From NCBI GenBank assembly GCA_903970305.1, contig CAJCID010000005.1, positions 1 through 32,288 of the forward strand: DNA of 32,288 nucleotides, in the 5' to 3' direction. Shown in pieces: positions 1-8,417 of this stretch; the stretch's first letter is position 1; every line of letters begins with the position of its first letter. Under the pieces are notes generated by a model that saw nothing but the letters and a program-made list of their open reading frames with translations, searched no databases and was not told the origin of the DNA. The position numbers were made by a program, and so were the translations under genes. This DNA is from Rhodospirillales bacterium (GTDB lineage: Bacteria; Pseudomonadota; Gammaproteobacteria; Burkholderiales; Burkholderiaceae_D).

Positions 1-439
1 ATCGCAGTAGTTCACGATTGAGTGCCATGACGTCCTCTATACTCAGTCCCGCGGCCGGCAGCGTCATGAGGCTCGAGCCACCCCCCGAGATCAGGACAAT
101 GAGGAGATCCTTCGCGGTCAATTTCGCCACCTCTGCAAGGATGCGTCGCGCCGCGCTCTCGCCCGCGGCGTCGGGTACCGGATGACCTGCCAGAACGACC
201 TCGATGGAGGCCGTCGGAACTCCGTGGCCGTAGCGCGTGATCACAATCCCTTCCAGCGGCTGATCGGCCCAGGCCTGCTCGACCGCGTAGGCCATGGCCG
301 CGGCCGCCTTTCCCGCCCCCACGACCAAGACGCGACGGGGCCGTTCCGGCGGTAGATGGGCGCCCAGGATCCGACGGGCATCGGCCGCGCCGACGGCCGC
401 CTCGAAGCTCTCCACCAGGAGTGCCCGATGGCGGTTCAA
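1..439 (-). CDS. Glycerate 2-kinase (GckA/TtuD family), N-terminal part
   Basis: Probable glycerate 2-kinase, which phosphorylates D-glycerate to 2-phosphoglycerate in the cytoplasm. The reading frame is cut by the left edge, so only about 146 N-terminal residues are visible. They include the N-terminal glycine-rich segment VVGAGKAAAAMA, the stretch GHPVPDAAGE and the hallmark LISGGGSSL followed by LPAAGLSIED, all typical of the DUF4147/MOFRL-type glycerate kinases. An in-frame TGA lies about 30 bases upstream of the chosen start and no ATG lies between, so the start must be a rare codon; TTG at 439 gives MNRHRALLVESF, which fits the family N-terminus. The gene begins 51 bases after the gltL stop on the same strand and may be co-transcribed with the transporter. 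Family assignment is firm, exact start less so. Confidence 0.8.
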   Translation of the reverse strand, partial: MNRHRALLVESFEAAVGAADARRILGAHLPPERPRRVLVVGAGKAAAAMAYAVEQAWADQPLEGIVITRYGHGVPTASIEVVLAGHPVPDAAGESAARRILAEVAKLTAKDLLIVLISGGGSSLMTLPAAGLSIEDVMALNRELLR

Positions 440-490
440 CGCAGCCGTCCCGCAGAGCAGGTCGATTCAAGCAACACGGGCCTCTTCGCT

Positions 491-1219
491 TCAGTGAGTA
501 AGGATTTTTGACAGGAACGCATGAGCGCGCTCTGAGCGGGGGGCGCCGAAGAATTCCTCCTTTTCACAGTCCTCGACGATCACCCCCTTGTCCATGAAGA
601 CTACGCGGTGCGCGACCTTCTTGGCAAATCCCATCTCGTGGGTCACGACCATCATCGTCATCCCCTCGCGCGCCAATTGGACCATCACGTCGAGGACCTC
701 GTTGATCATCTCCGGATCGAGCGCAGAGGTGGGCTCATCGAAGAGCATGGCAATCGGGTCCATCGCCAGAGCGCGCGCGATGGCAACCCGCTGCTGCTGG
801 CCGCCCGAGAGTTCGCCCGGAAACTTGTCCCGGTGTGCCGCAAGCCCGACACGGTCCAGATACAACAAACCCTTCTGCGTGGCCTCCTCGCGCGAGCGGC
901 CCAGAACCTTGATCTGTCCCAGATTCAGGTTTTGGCTGACCGACAGATGAGGAAACAGTTCGAAGTGCTGAAAGACCATGCCAACTCGAGCCCGCAAGCG
1001 CGGAAGATCGGTGCCTTTGGCCCCGACGGAGATGCCATCGACCCAGATCTCGCCCTTCTGGAAAGGTTCGAGGCCGTTGACGGTCTTGATCAGGGTCGAC
1101 TTGCCTGAGCCAGACGGGCCGCACACAACCACGACTTCACCTCGTTGAACGCTGGTGCTGCAATCATCGAGCACCTGAAACGATCCGTACCACTTGCTCA
1201 CATTCTTCAGCTCGATCAT
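491..1219 (-). CDS. gltL: Glutamate/aspartate ABC transporter, ATP-binding protein
   Basis: ATPase subunit (242 residues) of a polar amino-acid importer; it sits on the inner face of the cytoplasmic membrane and energises the two permeases encoded upstream. Visible motifs are Walker [10 protein letters not shown] (about residues 34-42), the Q-loop in [11 protein letters not shown], the signature [16 protein letters not shown], Walker [15 protein letters not shown], and the H-loop in VVTHEMGFA. Length matches the GltL/GlnQ/AatP family. The ATG start has a GGGGAA Shine-Dalgarno sequence 7 bases upstream. It is the last transporter gene of the gltIJKL set, 33 bases after gltK. Glutamate/aspartate specificity is inferred from the binding protein and GltJ-like permease in the same operon. 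Confidence 0.93.
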   Translation of the reverse strand: MIELKNVSKWYGSFQVLDDCSTSVQRGEVVVVCGPSGSGKSTLIKTVNGLEPFQKGEIWVDGISVGAKGTDLPRLRARVGMVFQHFELFPHLSVSQNLNLGQIKVLGRSREEATQKGLLYLDRVGLAAHRDKFPGELSGGQQQRVAIARALAMDPIAMLFDEPTSALDPEMINEVLDVMVQLAREGMTMMVVTHEMGFAKKVAHRVVFMDKGVIVEDCEKEEFFGAPRSERAHAFLSKILTH

Positions 1220-1252
1220 CTTTCGTTCCCCGGTGGCAGACCGATCACGAGT

Positions 1253-1945
1253 TTAGCGAACGATCGCCACGCGCATCTGAAGCCGCTTGACGATCGCCGA
1301 GAGGGTAAAGCAGATCACAAAATAGACCAGCGCGACAAAGAGGTACATTTCGGTGAGCCGGCCGTCACGGTGCGCGACCTTGTCGGCCGCACCGACAAAG
1401 TCGGTCAGGGAGAGAACGTAGACCAGGGATACATCCTGGAACAAGACGATCGTCTGGGTGAGTAAGAGCGGGATCATGTTGCGAAACGCCTGGGGTAGCA
1501 CAACCTGTCCCATCATCTGCCAGTAGTTCATACCCAGCGCATAGGCTGCGTAGACCTGGCCGCGCGACACCGACTGAATGCCCGCGCGCATGATCTCACA
1601 ATAGTAGGCGGCCTCGAAGAGGATGAAGGTCACGAGTGCCGAGGTGTAGTCACCCACCTTGATCGGCTCGTGCGAGCCGATCAGCCACGCGCCAATATAG
1701 GGGACCAGGAAGTAGAACCAGAAGATGACCAGTACGAGAGGTACCGAGCGGATCAGATTGACATAGCCCCCCGCGAGGATCGAGATCACGCGCAGATGAG
1801 AGAGCCGGCCCATGGCGAGCAGGGTGCCCGCCAGGATCCCTCCAAGCATCGCCACGAGTGTAAGCTTGATCGTGAAAGCCATACCCACGTAGAACAGGTA
1901 AGGCCAGGTGCGCTCGATGATCTCGAAGTCGAAATTGCCGAACAC
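1253..1945 (-). CDS. gltK: Glutamate/aspartate ABC transporter permease GltK
   Basis: Inner-membrane permease (230 residues) of the His/Glu/Gln/Arg family, one half of the transmembrane channel. Several hydrophobic helices are visible (for example around residues 14-45 and 54-80), and the EAA loop reads YALGMNYWQMMGQVVLPQAFR, the site that docks on the ATPase. The start is GTG at 1945, preceded by GAGGGG 8 bases upstream; no better start lies nearby. It begins 10 bases after the end of gltJ and 33 bases before gltL, so co-transcription and probably translational linkage are likely. Which permease is J and which K follows from the E. coli gltIJKL order. Confidence 0.9.
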   Translation of the reverse strand: MFGNFDFEIIERTWPYLFYVGMAFTIKLTLVAMLGGILAGTLLAMGRLSHLRVISILAGGYVNLIRSVPLVLVIFWFYFLVPYIGAWLIGSHEPIKVGDYTSALVTFILFEAAYYCEIMRAGIQSVSRGQVYAAYALGMNYWQMMGQVVLPQAFRNMIPLLLTQTIVLFQDVSLVYVLSLTDFVGAADKVAHRDGRLTEMYLFVALVYFVICFTLSAIVKRLQMRVAIVR

Positions 1946-1955
1946 CCGCCACCCC

Positions 1956-2702
1956 TCAGTGTCCGCCGGGGGCGCTCGTGCTGATCAATCCAGGCACGCG
2001 GATCCGGTATTCGACCCAGCGCATCAGATTGACAATGATGACATTGATCACCGCGTAGATCACCGTCGCCGCGCTGAACGCCTCGAAGACCGCATAGGAA
2101 TTCTCGGCCATCGTATGGGTCGCCGAGGTCAGTTCGGGAAGGTTGATCACGAGCGCGACGGCGCTGTTCTTGAAGATATTGAGAAACTCCGAGGTCAGGG
2201 GCGGCAGAAGTATCCTAAACGCCTGCGGGAGGAGCACATAGCGGTAGGTCTGTGGCAGCGAAAGCCCCAGTGCGGTGCCAGCCAGACGCTGTCCCTTGGG
2301 GAGCGCTTCGATGCCCGCGCGCGTCTGTTCGGCCACGCGCGCCGAGGTGAAAAACCCCAGGCACACGACGGCCGTGAAGAAGGAGGCGTTGGGCAGGGCC
2401 TTCAGCCAGGACCCGAGAGACGGGGGCAGCAACTCCGGCAGCACGAAGAACCACAGGAACATCTGCACAAGAAGCGGAATGTTTCGAAACAGCTCGACAT
2501 ACGCATTGCCCAGCCAGACCACCTTGGGCCGGGGCGTTGTGCGCAAGGTCCCCACAAGGCTTCCAAGGAGCAGCGCGAGGATCCACGCGCATAGCGCTGT
2601 CGCGAGCGTCCAGTACAGTCCGACCAAGAGGGTATCGAAGTAACTCGATACACCGTCAGGTGCGTCCTCCCAGAAGATGCGCCAGTTCCAATGATAGTTC
2701 AC
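1956..2702 (-). CDS. gltJ: Glutamate/aspartate ABC transporter permease GltJ
   Basis: Second inner-membrane permease (248 residues from this start) of the glutamate/aspartate importer. The N-terminus NYHWNWRIFWE is the characteristic GltJ beginning, and this decides the start: the codon immediately before it is GTG at 2702. The same frame stays open upstream to another GTG at 2771, but that extension is arginine-rich and unlike the family. Hydrophobic segments and the EAA loop (ALGLSLPQTYRYVLLPQAFR) are present. It follows gltI after a 73-base gap that has no promoter I can recognise, and precedes gltK by 10 bases. The ribosome-binding site before GTG 2702 is weak. Confidence 0.9.
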   Translation of the reverse strand: MNYHWNWRIFWEDAPDGVSSYFDTLLVGLYWTLATALCAWILALLLGSLVGTLRTTPRPKVVWLGNAYVELFRNIPLLVQMFLWFFVLPELLPPSLGSWLKALPNASFFTAVVCLGFFTSARVAEQTRAGIEALPKGQRLAGTALGLSLPQTYRYVLLPQAFRILLPPLTSEFLNIFKNSAVALVINLPELTSATHTMAENSYAVFEAFSAATVIYAVINVIIVNLMRWVEYRIRVPGLISTSAPGGH

Positions 2703-2775
2703 AGCACGCCGCTCGCGTGGCCCGTGAACCCGGATCGCATCCGCCGCAGCCTGCCAACGCTTGCGCCGCACCCCA

Positions 2776-3735
2776 TTACTTCGTCTTCCGGCTATGCTTT
2801 AGCGTATCTTGTTGTGCCTGCGGAACCGCTGCATAGGCAGCCGGGTCCCCCGAGTCGGTCGGCTTGGCGATGACGGCCTTCAGTTGGTCGCTCATGGGCA
2901 CGTGCAGATTGACGCCGCGCGGCGGGATCGGCGAGAGAAACCACTTGTTGTAGATCGTGTTGATGTCGCCCGACTGGAACAGGTCCGTGATCGTCTTGTC
3001 GACGACCGCCTTGAATGCCGGGTCATCGCGCCTGAGCATGATGCCGTAAGGCTCCACCGACAGGGCCTCACTGCTCACTTCGAAGGCCTCCGGCGTTTTT
3101 GAGGTCGCCGCGAGCGATGCGAGGAGCACATCATCCATCGCGAAGGCGGCCGCCCGGTCGGTCTCGACCATCAGGAAGGCTTCGGGGTGATCCTTCGCCG
3201 AGAGAATCGTCATGTTCAGATTCCGGTCTGCGTTCAAGATCGTCACCTGCTTGATATTGGACGTCCCTGCCGTCGAGACCAGGGTCTTGCCCTTGAGATC
3301 GGCAAGGACTTTGATACCGGAGGATTTCTTGTAGAGAATCCGGTTCGCCGTCACGAAGGTCGTCGGAGCGAAGGCCACCTGCTTCTGGCGCTCTTCGTTA
3401 TTGGTCGTTGAGCCGCACTCGAGGTCGATCGTGCCGTTGGCCATGAGGGGTATGCGCGTGGCCGAGCTGACCGGCTGGTACTTGACCGAGAGCTGATCCA
3501 GGCCGAGCTTGCGGCGCACCGCCGCGGCGATCCGGTCGCACAGGTCGACCGAGTAGCCGATGTAGTTTTGTTTATCGTCGAGGTAGGAGAACGGAATCGA
3601 GGACTCTCGTACCCCCAAGGTGATCTCGCCGCTGTCCTTGACCTTTTTCAAGGTGCCCGTGAGCTCCTCGGCGGCCAGGGCATCCGTAACGAAAAAGCCC
3701 ACCACGACGGCGAGCACCAGAATCGAATGTTTCAT
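2776..3735 (-). CDS. gltI: Glutamate/aspartate-binding periplasmic protein
   Basis: Solute-binding protein (319 residues) that captures the amino acid in the periplasm and delivers it to GltJK. It has an N-terminal signal peptide with a hydrophobic core (VLAVVVGFFV) and a likely cleavage site near ALA-AEE at residues 21-22. The mature part starts LTGTLKKVKDSGEITLGVRESSIPFSY, the standard opening of the GltI/AatJ family, followed by SVDLCDRIAAAV and LECGSTTNN. The ATG at 3735 is preceded by GGGAGAGG. It is the first gene of the operon, as usual for gltIJKL. The C-terminus is about 20 residues longer than E. coli GltI and is rich in Q, K and A. Confidence 0.93.
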   Translation of the reverse strand: MKHSILVLAVVVGFFVTDALAAEELTGTLKKVKDSGEITLGVRESSIPFSYLDDKQNYIGYSVDLCDRIAAAVRRKLGLDQLSVKYQPVSSATRIPLMANGTIDLECGSTTNNEERQKQVAFAPTTFVTANRILYKKSSGIKVLADLKGKTLVSTAGTSNIKQVTILNADRNLNMTILSAKDHPEAFLMVETDRAAAFAMDDVLLASLAATSKTPEAFEVSSEALSVEPYGIMLRRDDPAFKAVVDKTITDLFQSGDINTIYNKWFLSPIPPRGVNLHVPMSDQLKAVIAKPTDSGDPAAYAAVPQAQQDTLKHSRKTK

Positions 3736-3781
3736 GAACCTCTCCCCAAGATCGTTCAGACCAGACGCAATATTCGTACCG

Positions 3782-3809
3782 AGTGTAGCAAAACAACCCA
3801 GCCGGTCGA
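3782..3809 (-). promoter_or_regulatory. Candidate sigma-70 promoter of gltI
   Basis: On the minus strand, TCGACC (3804-3809) and TACACT (3782-3787) are separated by 16 bases and match the -35 and -10 consensus at 4 of 6 positions each. They lie 46 bases upstream of the gltI ATG. This is the best pair I see in the 124-base gap to the exporter gene; it is prediction by eye only. Confidence 0.35.
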
Positions 3810-3859
3810 CTCAGCTCAGCCGAAAGACGCCCGGCCTGTAGCGGCGAGCTGTTGCCGGT

Positions 3860-5722
3860 TCAGCCTGGCCAGACCGCAAGGCCAGTCTCGCTCGCGACGG
3901 CCTCCCCGGCCAGGGGTTGCTGTTGCCTCTCCCACATGCGCGCGTAGGCGCCGTCTTCGGCGAGCAGATCAAGATGTGTGCCGCGCTCGCGGATCCGACC
4001 GTCTTCGAGCACGACGATCTCGTCGGCGTCAACAATTGTCGAGAGGCGATGCGCGATCACCAACGCAGTGTGATTGCGTGCGAGCGCGCGCAGTTCAGCC
4101 TGGATGGCCTGCTCGGCAAGGGAGTCGAGCGCAGAGGTGGCTTCGTCGAAGATCAGAATCGCCGGATTTTTCAGCAGGGTGCGGGCGATTGCCACACGCT
4201 GCTTCTCGCCTCCGGAAAGCTTCAAGCCGCGCTCGCCCACCATACTCTGGTAGCCATCAGGGAGCGACTCCACGAAATCGTGGATATAAGCCGCTCGCGC
4301 GGCATTCTCTACCTCGGCCACGGTCGCGCCGGGGCGACCGTAGGCGATGTTGTAGAAGATGGTGTCATTGAAGAGGACCGTATCCTGGGGCACGATCCCG
4401 ATCGCGCTGCGCAGGCTCGACTGAGTGACGTCGCGAATGTCCTGACCGTCGATGCTCACGCGCCCCGCGTTCACTTCATAGAAGCGAAACAAGAGGCGCG
4501 CAAGCGTCGACTTGCCCGATCCGCTCGGTCCGACTACGGCGACGGTCTTGCCTGCCGGCACCTCGAAATCGACATCGAACAGGATCTGGCGCTTGGGCTC
4601 GTAGGAGAAATCGACATGCTCGAAACGCACCGTGGCTCCACGCACTGCATCGCGCAGGACCAGCGGCCTTGCATCGGGTCGATCGGCAATCTCTCGCTCC
4701 TGTTCGAGCAGGGAGAACATGCGGTCCACATCAGCCAGGCTCTGCTTGATCTCCCGGTAGATGACCCCGAGAAAATTGAGCGGAACATAGAGCTGGATCA
4801 TGAATGCGTTGACGAGGACTAGGTCTCCAATCGTCATGCTTCCGGTCATCACGCCTTGTGTCGCACGCCAGATGATGAGACTGACGGCGCAGGCAATGAT
4901 GGCCGATTGTCCGACGTTCAGTAACGACAGGGAGACCTGGGACTTGACGGCTGCGCTCTCCCAGCGCGCGAGGCTCTCGTCGTAGCGGGCCGCTTCGAAA
5001 GCCTCGTTATTGAAATACTTGACGGTCTCGTAGTTCAAGAGGGAGTCGATTGCGCGCACGTTCGCTTTCGAGTCCAGCTCGTTCATACTCCGTCGAAATT
5101 CGGTTCTCCACTCGGTGACCGAAATAGTGAAGACAATATAGGTCACGAGCGCAGCCAGTGCGATGAGCGTGAAGGAGACGTCGTAGCGCACGACGAGGAT
5201 CCCCAGGACCATGCCGACCTCGACGAGCGTGGGAAGTATGCTGTAGAGGGTGTAGCCCACAAGGCTCGAGATGGCGCGGCTGCCCCTTTCGATATCGCGT
5301 GTCACACCGCCCGTCTGGCGCCCCAGATGAAAGCGCAATGACAGCGCGTGCAGGTGCTGAAAAACCTGGAGCGCGATGTTGCGTACGGCGCGCTGAGTCA
5401 CGCGCGCGAACAGGATCTCGCGCAGTTCGGTAAAGACTGCCGTGCTCAGACGCAAGGCTCCGTATGCGACGAGCAAGGCGACCGGCAGCACCAGGGTGCT
5501 GCGTACCGCTGCCGGCACGGTCAGATGGTCGATGATCTTCTTCAGTACCAGCGGCACACCGACATTTCCCGCCTTGGCGAGAACGAGGCAAGCCAGCGCC
5601 ACCACGACGCGTGTCTTGTACTGCCACAGATAGGGTAGCAGGGTCTTGAGGGCACCCCAGTCGGAGCGCTGGCGGCGGCCGGATGGCATGGGGATCGGGG
5701 CGGGGGAACGTTCGGAGCGCAT
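3860..5722 (-). CDS. Atm1/HMT1-type ABC exporter (fused permease-ATPase)
   Basis: Homodimeric half-transporter (about 620 residues) in the inner membrane. The family (Atm1, ABCB7, HMT1, NaAtm1) exports glutathione-linked or sulfur/metal species. The membrane domain fills roughly residues 30-320 and contains the family-specific stretch SLLNYETVKYFNNE. The ATPase domain has Walker [10 protein letters not shown], signature LSGGEKQRVAIART, Walker B ILIFDEATSALD and H-loop VIAHRLST. The frame is open from a GTG at 5746, with ATG codons at 5722 and 5689; none has a strong ribosome-binding site, so 5722 is a compromise. It lies upstream of gltI on the same strand, 124 bases away, and diverges from the thioesterase gene. 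The substrate cannot be told from sequence. Confidence 0.88.
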   Translation of the reverse strand: MRSERSPAPIPMPSGRRQRSDWGALKTLLPYLWQYKTRVVVALACLVLAKAGNVGVPLVLKKIIDHLTVPAAVRSTLVLPVALLVAYGALRLSTAVFTELREILFARVTQRAVRNIALQVFQHLHALSLRFHLGRQTGGVTRDIERGSRAISSLVGYTLYSILPTLVEVGMVLGILVVRYDVSFTLIALAALVTYIVFTISVTEWRTEFRRSMNELDSKANVRAIDSLLNYETVKYFNNEAFEAARYDESLARWESAAVKSQVSLSLLNVGQSAIIACAVSLIIWRATQGVMTGSMTIGDLVLVNAFMIQLYVPLNFLGVIYREIKQSLADVDRMFSLLEQEREIADRPDARPLVLRDAVRGATVRFEHVDFSYEPKRQILFDVDFEVPAGKTVAVVGPSGSGKSTLARLLFRFYEVNAGRVSIDGQDIRDVTQSSLRSAIGIVPQDTVLFNDTIFYNIAYGRPGATVAEVENAARAAYIHDFVESLPDGYQSMVGERGLKLSGGEKQRVAIARTLLKNPAILIFDEATSALDSLAEQAIQAELRALARNHTALVIAHRLSTIVDADEIVVLEDGRIRERGTHLDLLAEDGAYARMWERQQQPLAGEAVASETGLAVWPG

Positions 5723-5823
5723 CGGCAAAGCCAGAGAATGACACACTGATGGCTACGCCATCCAACGCGGCATGATAGCAAGCCAGCGGACATTTCGGGC
5801 GGCCGATCGTTCATTCTCCGCCC

Positions 5824-5851
5824 GGCATTCAAAGCTCTCCCCGGTTAGAAT
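5824..5851 (+). promoter_or_regulatory. Candidate promoter of the thioesterase gene
   Basis: TAGAAT (5846-5851) matches the -10 consensus at 5 of 6 positions and is preceded, 16 bases upstream, by a poor -35 (GGCATT, 5824-5829). Initiation here would leave a leader of about 30 bases before the ATG at 5887. Confidence 0.35.
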
Positions 5852-5886
5852 CGCAGCACAGAATGCGCACACGGAGTCCGCCCGCC

Positions 5887-6321
5887 ATGACCCAAAACGC
5901 TCCACCCCGGGACGAATCGGGGCTTGCCCTTCCTGAGAATCAGATGCCGGTCTTGCGCGTCATGCCGATGCCTTCGGATGCCAATGTGCACGGCGACGTC
6001 TTCGGTGGTTGGATCATGGCCCAAGTCGACATCGCCGGCTCCTTGCCTGCAGTGAGGCGCGCCAATGGGCGGGTCGCAACGATCGCGGTCAATTCGTTCG
6101 TCTTCAAGCAGCCCGTATTCGTGGGAGATCTCTTGTCCTTCTACGCCCAGATCGTGCGGGTCGGCACAACCTCAGTCACTGTGCAAGTCGAAGTCTATGC
6201 CGAACGCAACCGCCTGAACGCCGAGGTGGTCAAGGTAACCGATGCAACGCTGACCTATGTCGCGACCGATGAATTTCGCAAACCGCGGCCCTTGCCGGAG
6301 TTGCCGCCACCGGCGAGCTGA
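5887..6321 (+). CDS. Acyl-CoA thioesterase, YciA-like hotdog protein
   Basis: Small cytoplasmic hotdog-fold thioesterase (144 residues) that hydrolyses acyl-CoA to free acid and CoA. The diagnostic segments are PSDANVHGDVFGGWIMAQVD (start of the fold, with the catalytic Asp region), VATIAVNSFVFKQPV and VGDLLSFYAQIV, as in YciA and the long-chain acyl-CoA thioesterases. An upstream in-frame ATG at 5863 exists, but the ATG at 5887 has GGAG 10 bases ahead and gives the more usual length. The gene converges on the beta-oxidation operon, its stop lying 65 bases from the last stop of that operon; a role in relieving CoA trapping is inference from that neighbourhood. Confidence 0.88.
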   Translation: MTQNAPPRDESGLALPENQMPVLRVMPMPSDANVHGDVFGGWIMAQVDIAGSLPAVRRANGRVATIAVNSFVFKQPVFVGDLLSFYAQIVRVGTTSVTVQVEVYAERNRLNAEVVKVTDATLTYVATDEFRKPRPLPELPPPAS

Positions 6322-6386
6322 ACAGCGTCCCGGGGTCGCTGAGAGAGGATACGTGCGCGGCAGTCCTTCAGGCGCTTTAGCGCAGG

Positions 6387-7151
6387 CTAATTCTTGGTGC
6401 CGAAGTCGGGTTTGCGGCGCTCGAAGAAGGCGGTGAATGCCTCGCGCGCTTCGGGGGACTTCAGTCTGGAGCGAAATTCCTCCCCTTCGAGGGCCATCTG
6501 GGCATCGAGCGCATCCGCCTGACCCTGCTTGAGCAGGTGCTTGGTCGCCCGAATCGCGCCGGGCGGCAGGGCGACGAGCTTCGCTGCACACGCCAGGGCG
6601 TGTTCGAGGACCGACTCGGCAGGCAAGACGCGATTCACGAGTCCCATCTTCTCGGCTTCGATCGCATCGAATTCTTCACCCAAAAGCAAGAGTTCAGCGG
6701 CCTTCTGATAGCCCACCAGACGGGGCAGGAGCAGGCTCGAAGCGGCTTCGGGCACGAGACCGAGCCGGGTGAAGGGCAGCCTGAATCGGGCGTTCTGCCC
6801 CGCAAAAACCAGATCGCAGTGCAACAGCAAGGTCGTCCCCACACCGACAGCAGGTCCGCACACCGCAGCGATCAGGGGCTTGTCCATATGGCTGATCGCA
6901 TGAAGAAACTGGAACACCGGACTATCCCTACCTTCGGGCGGATGCTTCAGGAAGTCTTCCAGGTCGTTGCCGGCGGTAAAGATCTCGGGCTTGCCGGAGA
7001 TCACGATCGCGCGCACCGTAGGGTCATCGCGGCCGGCCTTCAAGGCATCGGCGAGAGCCTGATACATCGCCGCCGTGATCGCGTTCTTCTTTTCGGGACG
7101 GTTGAACTCGATCTGCGAGATGCCCGCTGCTGTTTTTGCGACGATGTCCAT
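6387..7151 (-). CDS. Enoyl-CoA hydratase/isomerase family protein, isomerase-like
   Basis: Crotonase-fold protein of 254 residues, last gene of the beta-oxidation operon. The oxyanion-hole segments are visible (FTAGNDLEDF at about 58-67, and CGPAVGVGTTLLLHCD at 98-113). In hydratases the second segment reads GGGCEL with a catalytic Glu; here that position is Thr107. Instead PEAASSLLLPR (from Pro134) carries a Glu in the place used by delta3,delta2-enoyl-CoA isomerases of the ECI2 type. I therefore infer isomerase activity, useful for unsaturated fatty acids, rather than hydratase activity. The ATG start has GGAG 9 bases upstream. It follows fadA after a 58-base gap. Confidence 0.85.
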   Translation of the reverse strand: MDIVAKTAAGISQIEFNRPEKKNAITAAMYQALADALKAGRDDPTVRAIVISGKPEIFTAGNDLEDFLKHPPEGRDSPVFQFLHAISHMDKPLIAAVCGPAVGVGTTLLLHCDLVFAGQNARFRLPFTRLGLVPEAASSLLLPRLVGYQKAAELLLLGEEFDAIEAEKMGLVNRVLPAESVLEHALACAAKLVALPPGAIRATKHLLKQGQADALDAQMALEGEEFRSRLKSPEAREAFTAFFERRKPDFGTKN

Positions 7152-7209
7152 GATGTTGCTCTCCGTGGATACTCAGTCAGGCGAGCCGCGGCATGGGCGG
7201 CTGTCTGGA

Positions 7210-8406
7210 CTACACCCGCTCGAAAATGCCCGCCGCACCCATGCCGGTACCCACGCACATCGTGACCATGCCATAGCGCAGGTCGCGGCGCCGTAACGCA
7301 TGCACGACCGTGGCCGAACGGATCGCCCCGGTCGCGCCCAGCGGATGTCCTAGCGCGATCGCGCCGCCGATTGGATTGACCCGCTGCGGATCGAGCTCAA
7401 GATCACGCATCACCGCGAGAGACTGGGCGGCGAAGGCTTCGTTCAGTTCGATCCAGTCGATCTGATTCAAGCTCAGCCCGGCCGATTTCAGGGCAGCGGG
7501 GATGGCTTCCTTCGGTCCGATACCCATGATCTCCGGTGGCACGCCGCGCACGGCAAACGAGACGAAGCGGGCCAGAGGCGTCAGTCCAAATCTCTTCACG
7601 ATGTCTTCCGAGGCGAGGATCAGCGCTCCGGCACCGTCCGAGGTCTGCGAACTGTTACCCGCGGTCACGCTCCCCTTGGCGGCGAAGACTGGCCGTAGCT
7701 GGGCCAGGGCCTCAAGACTGCTGTCCGAGCGCGCACCCTCGTCTTGCGCGACCCATCGTCGCTTCTCGCTGACCTCCCCACTCGTCAGATCCGCACTTCG
7801 CTCCACGATTTCGATTGGCGTCGTCTCCGCGACGAACTCCCCGGCAAGCTGGCCCGCGATCGCCTTCTGGTGCGAGGCCCAGGCGAAGCGATCCTGATCT
7901 TCGCGCGATACCTTCCACTGTTCTGCGACCTTCTCAGCGGTCAAACCCATGCCATAGGCCATGCCGATATTCTCATCGGCGACGGCGATCGGATTGATGG
8001 ACGGCCAATGCCCCATCATCGGCACGAGACTCATCGATTCGGTCCCTGCGGCGATCATGCACTGGGCCTCGCCCGTGCGGATGCGGTCAGCCGCCATGGC
8101 CACGGCCGTCAGGCCGCTCGCGCAGTAGCGATTCACCGTGGCACCGCCCACACTCTTGGGAAGGCCTGCGAGCAGGACCGCCATCCTGGCGACGTTCAGG
8201 CCCTGCTCGGCCTCGGGAAAGGAACAGCCCACAATCGCATCCTCGATCACTCGCGGATCCAGACCGGGAACCTGACCGAGCGCCGCCTGCAGAACGCGCA
8301 CCAACAGGTCATCGGGGCGGGTGTTACGAAACATGCCGCGCGGCGCCTTGCCGATCGGAGTGCGTGTCGCCGCGACGATGTAGGCTTCCTGGAGTTGTTT
8401 ACTCAT
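7210..8406 (-). CDS. fadA: Acetyl-CoA acyltransferase (3-ketoacyl-CoA thiolase)
   Basis: Thiolase of 398 residues catalysing the last step of beta-oxidation: 3-ketoacyl-CoA plus CoA gives acetyl-CoA and a shortened acyl-CoA. The acyl-accepting Cys95 lies in VNRYCASGL, the His in [11 protein letters not shown], and the second active-site Cys in [11 protein letters not shown] near the C-terminus. Length is normal for the family. The ATG start has a near-perfect AAGGAG 7 bases upstream. It starts 11 bases after the end of the FadN-type gene, so the two are co-transcribed, and the partner gene supplies its substrate. Confidence 0.92.
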   Translation of the reverse strand: MSKQLQEAYIVAATRTPIGKAPRGMFRNTRPDDLLVRVLQAALGQVPGLDPRVIEDAIVGCSFPEAEQGLNVARMAVLLAGLPKSVGGATVNRYCASGLTAVAMAADRIRTGEAQCMIAAGTESMSLVPMMGHWPSINPIAVADENIGMAYGMGLTAEKVAEQWKVSREDQDRFAWASHQKAIAGQLAGEFVAETTPIEIVERSADLTSGEVSEKRRWVAQDEGARSDSSLEALAQLRPVFAAKGSVTAGNSSQTSDGAGALILASEDIVKRFGLTPLARFVSFAVRGVPPEIMGIGPKEAIPAALKSAGLSLNQIDWIELNEAFAAQSLAVMRDLELDPQRVNPIGGAIALGHPLGATGAIRSATVVHALRRRDLRYGMVTMCVGTGMGAAGIFERV

Positions 8407-8417
8407 GTTCGCGCTCC

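Noticed and set aside
3785-3805. A GG...GC arrangement suggesting a sigma-54 promoter before gltI
   Set aside because: The spacing between GG and GC is 8 or 12 bases instead of 10.
3568-4371. A 267-codon plus-strand frame across gltI and the Atm1-type gene
   Set aside because: It is antisense to two well-supported genes and rich in Arg and Ser, typical of a shadow frame.
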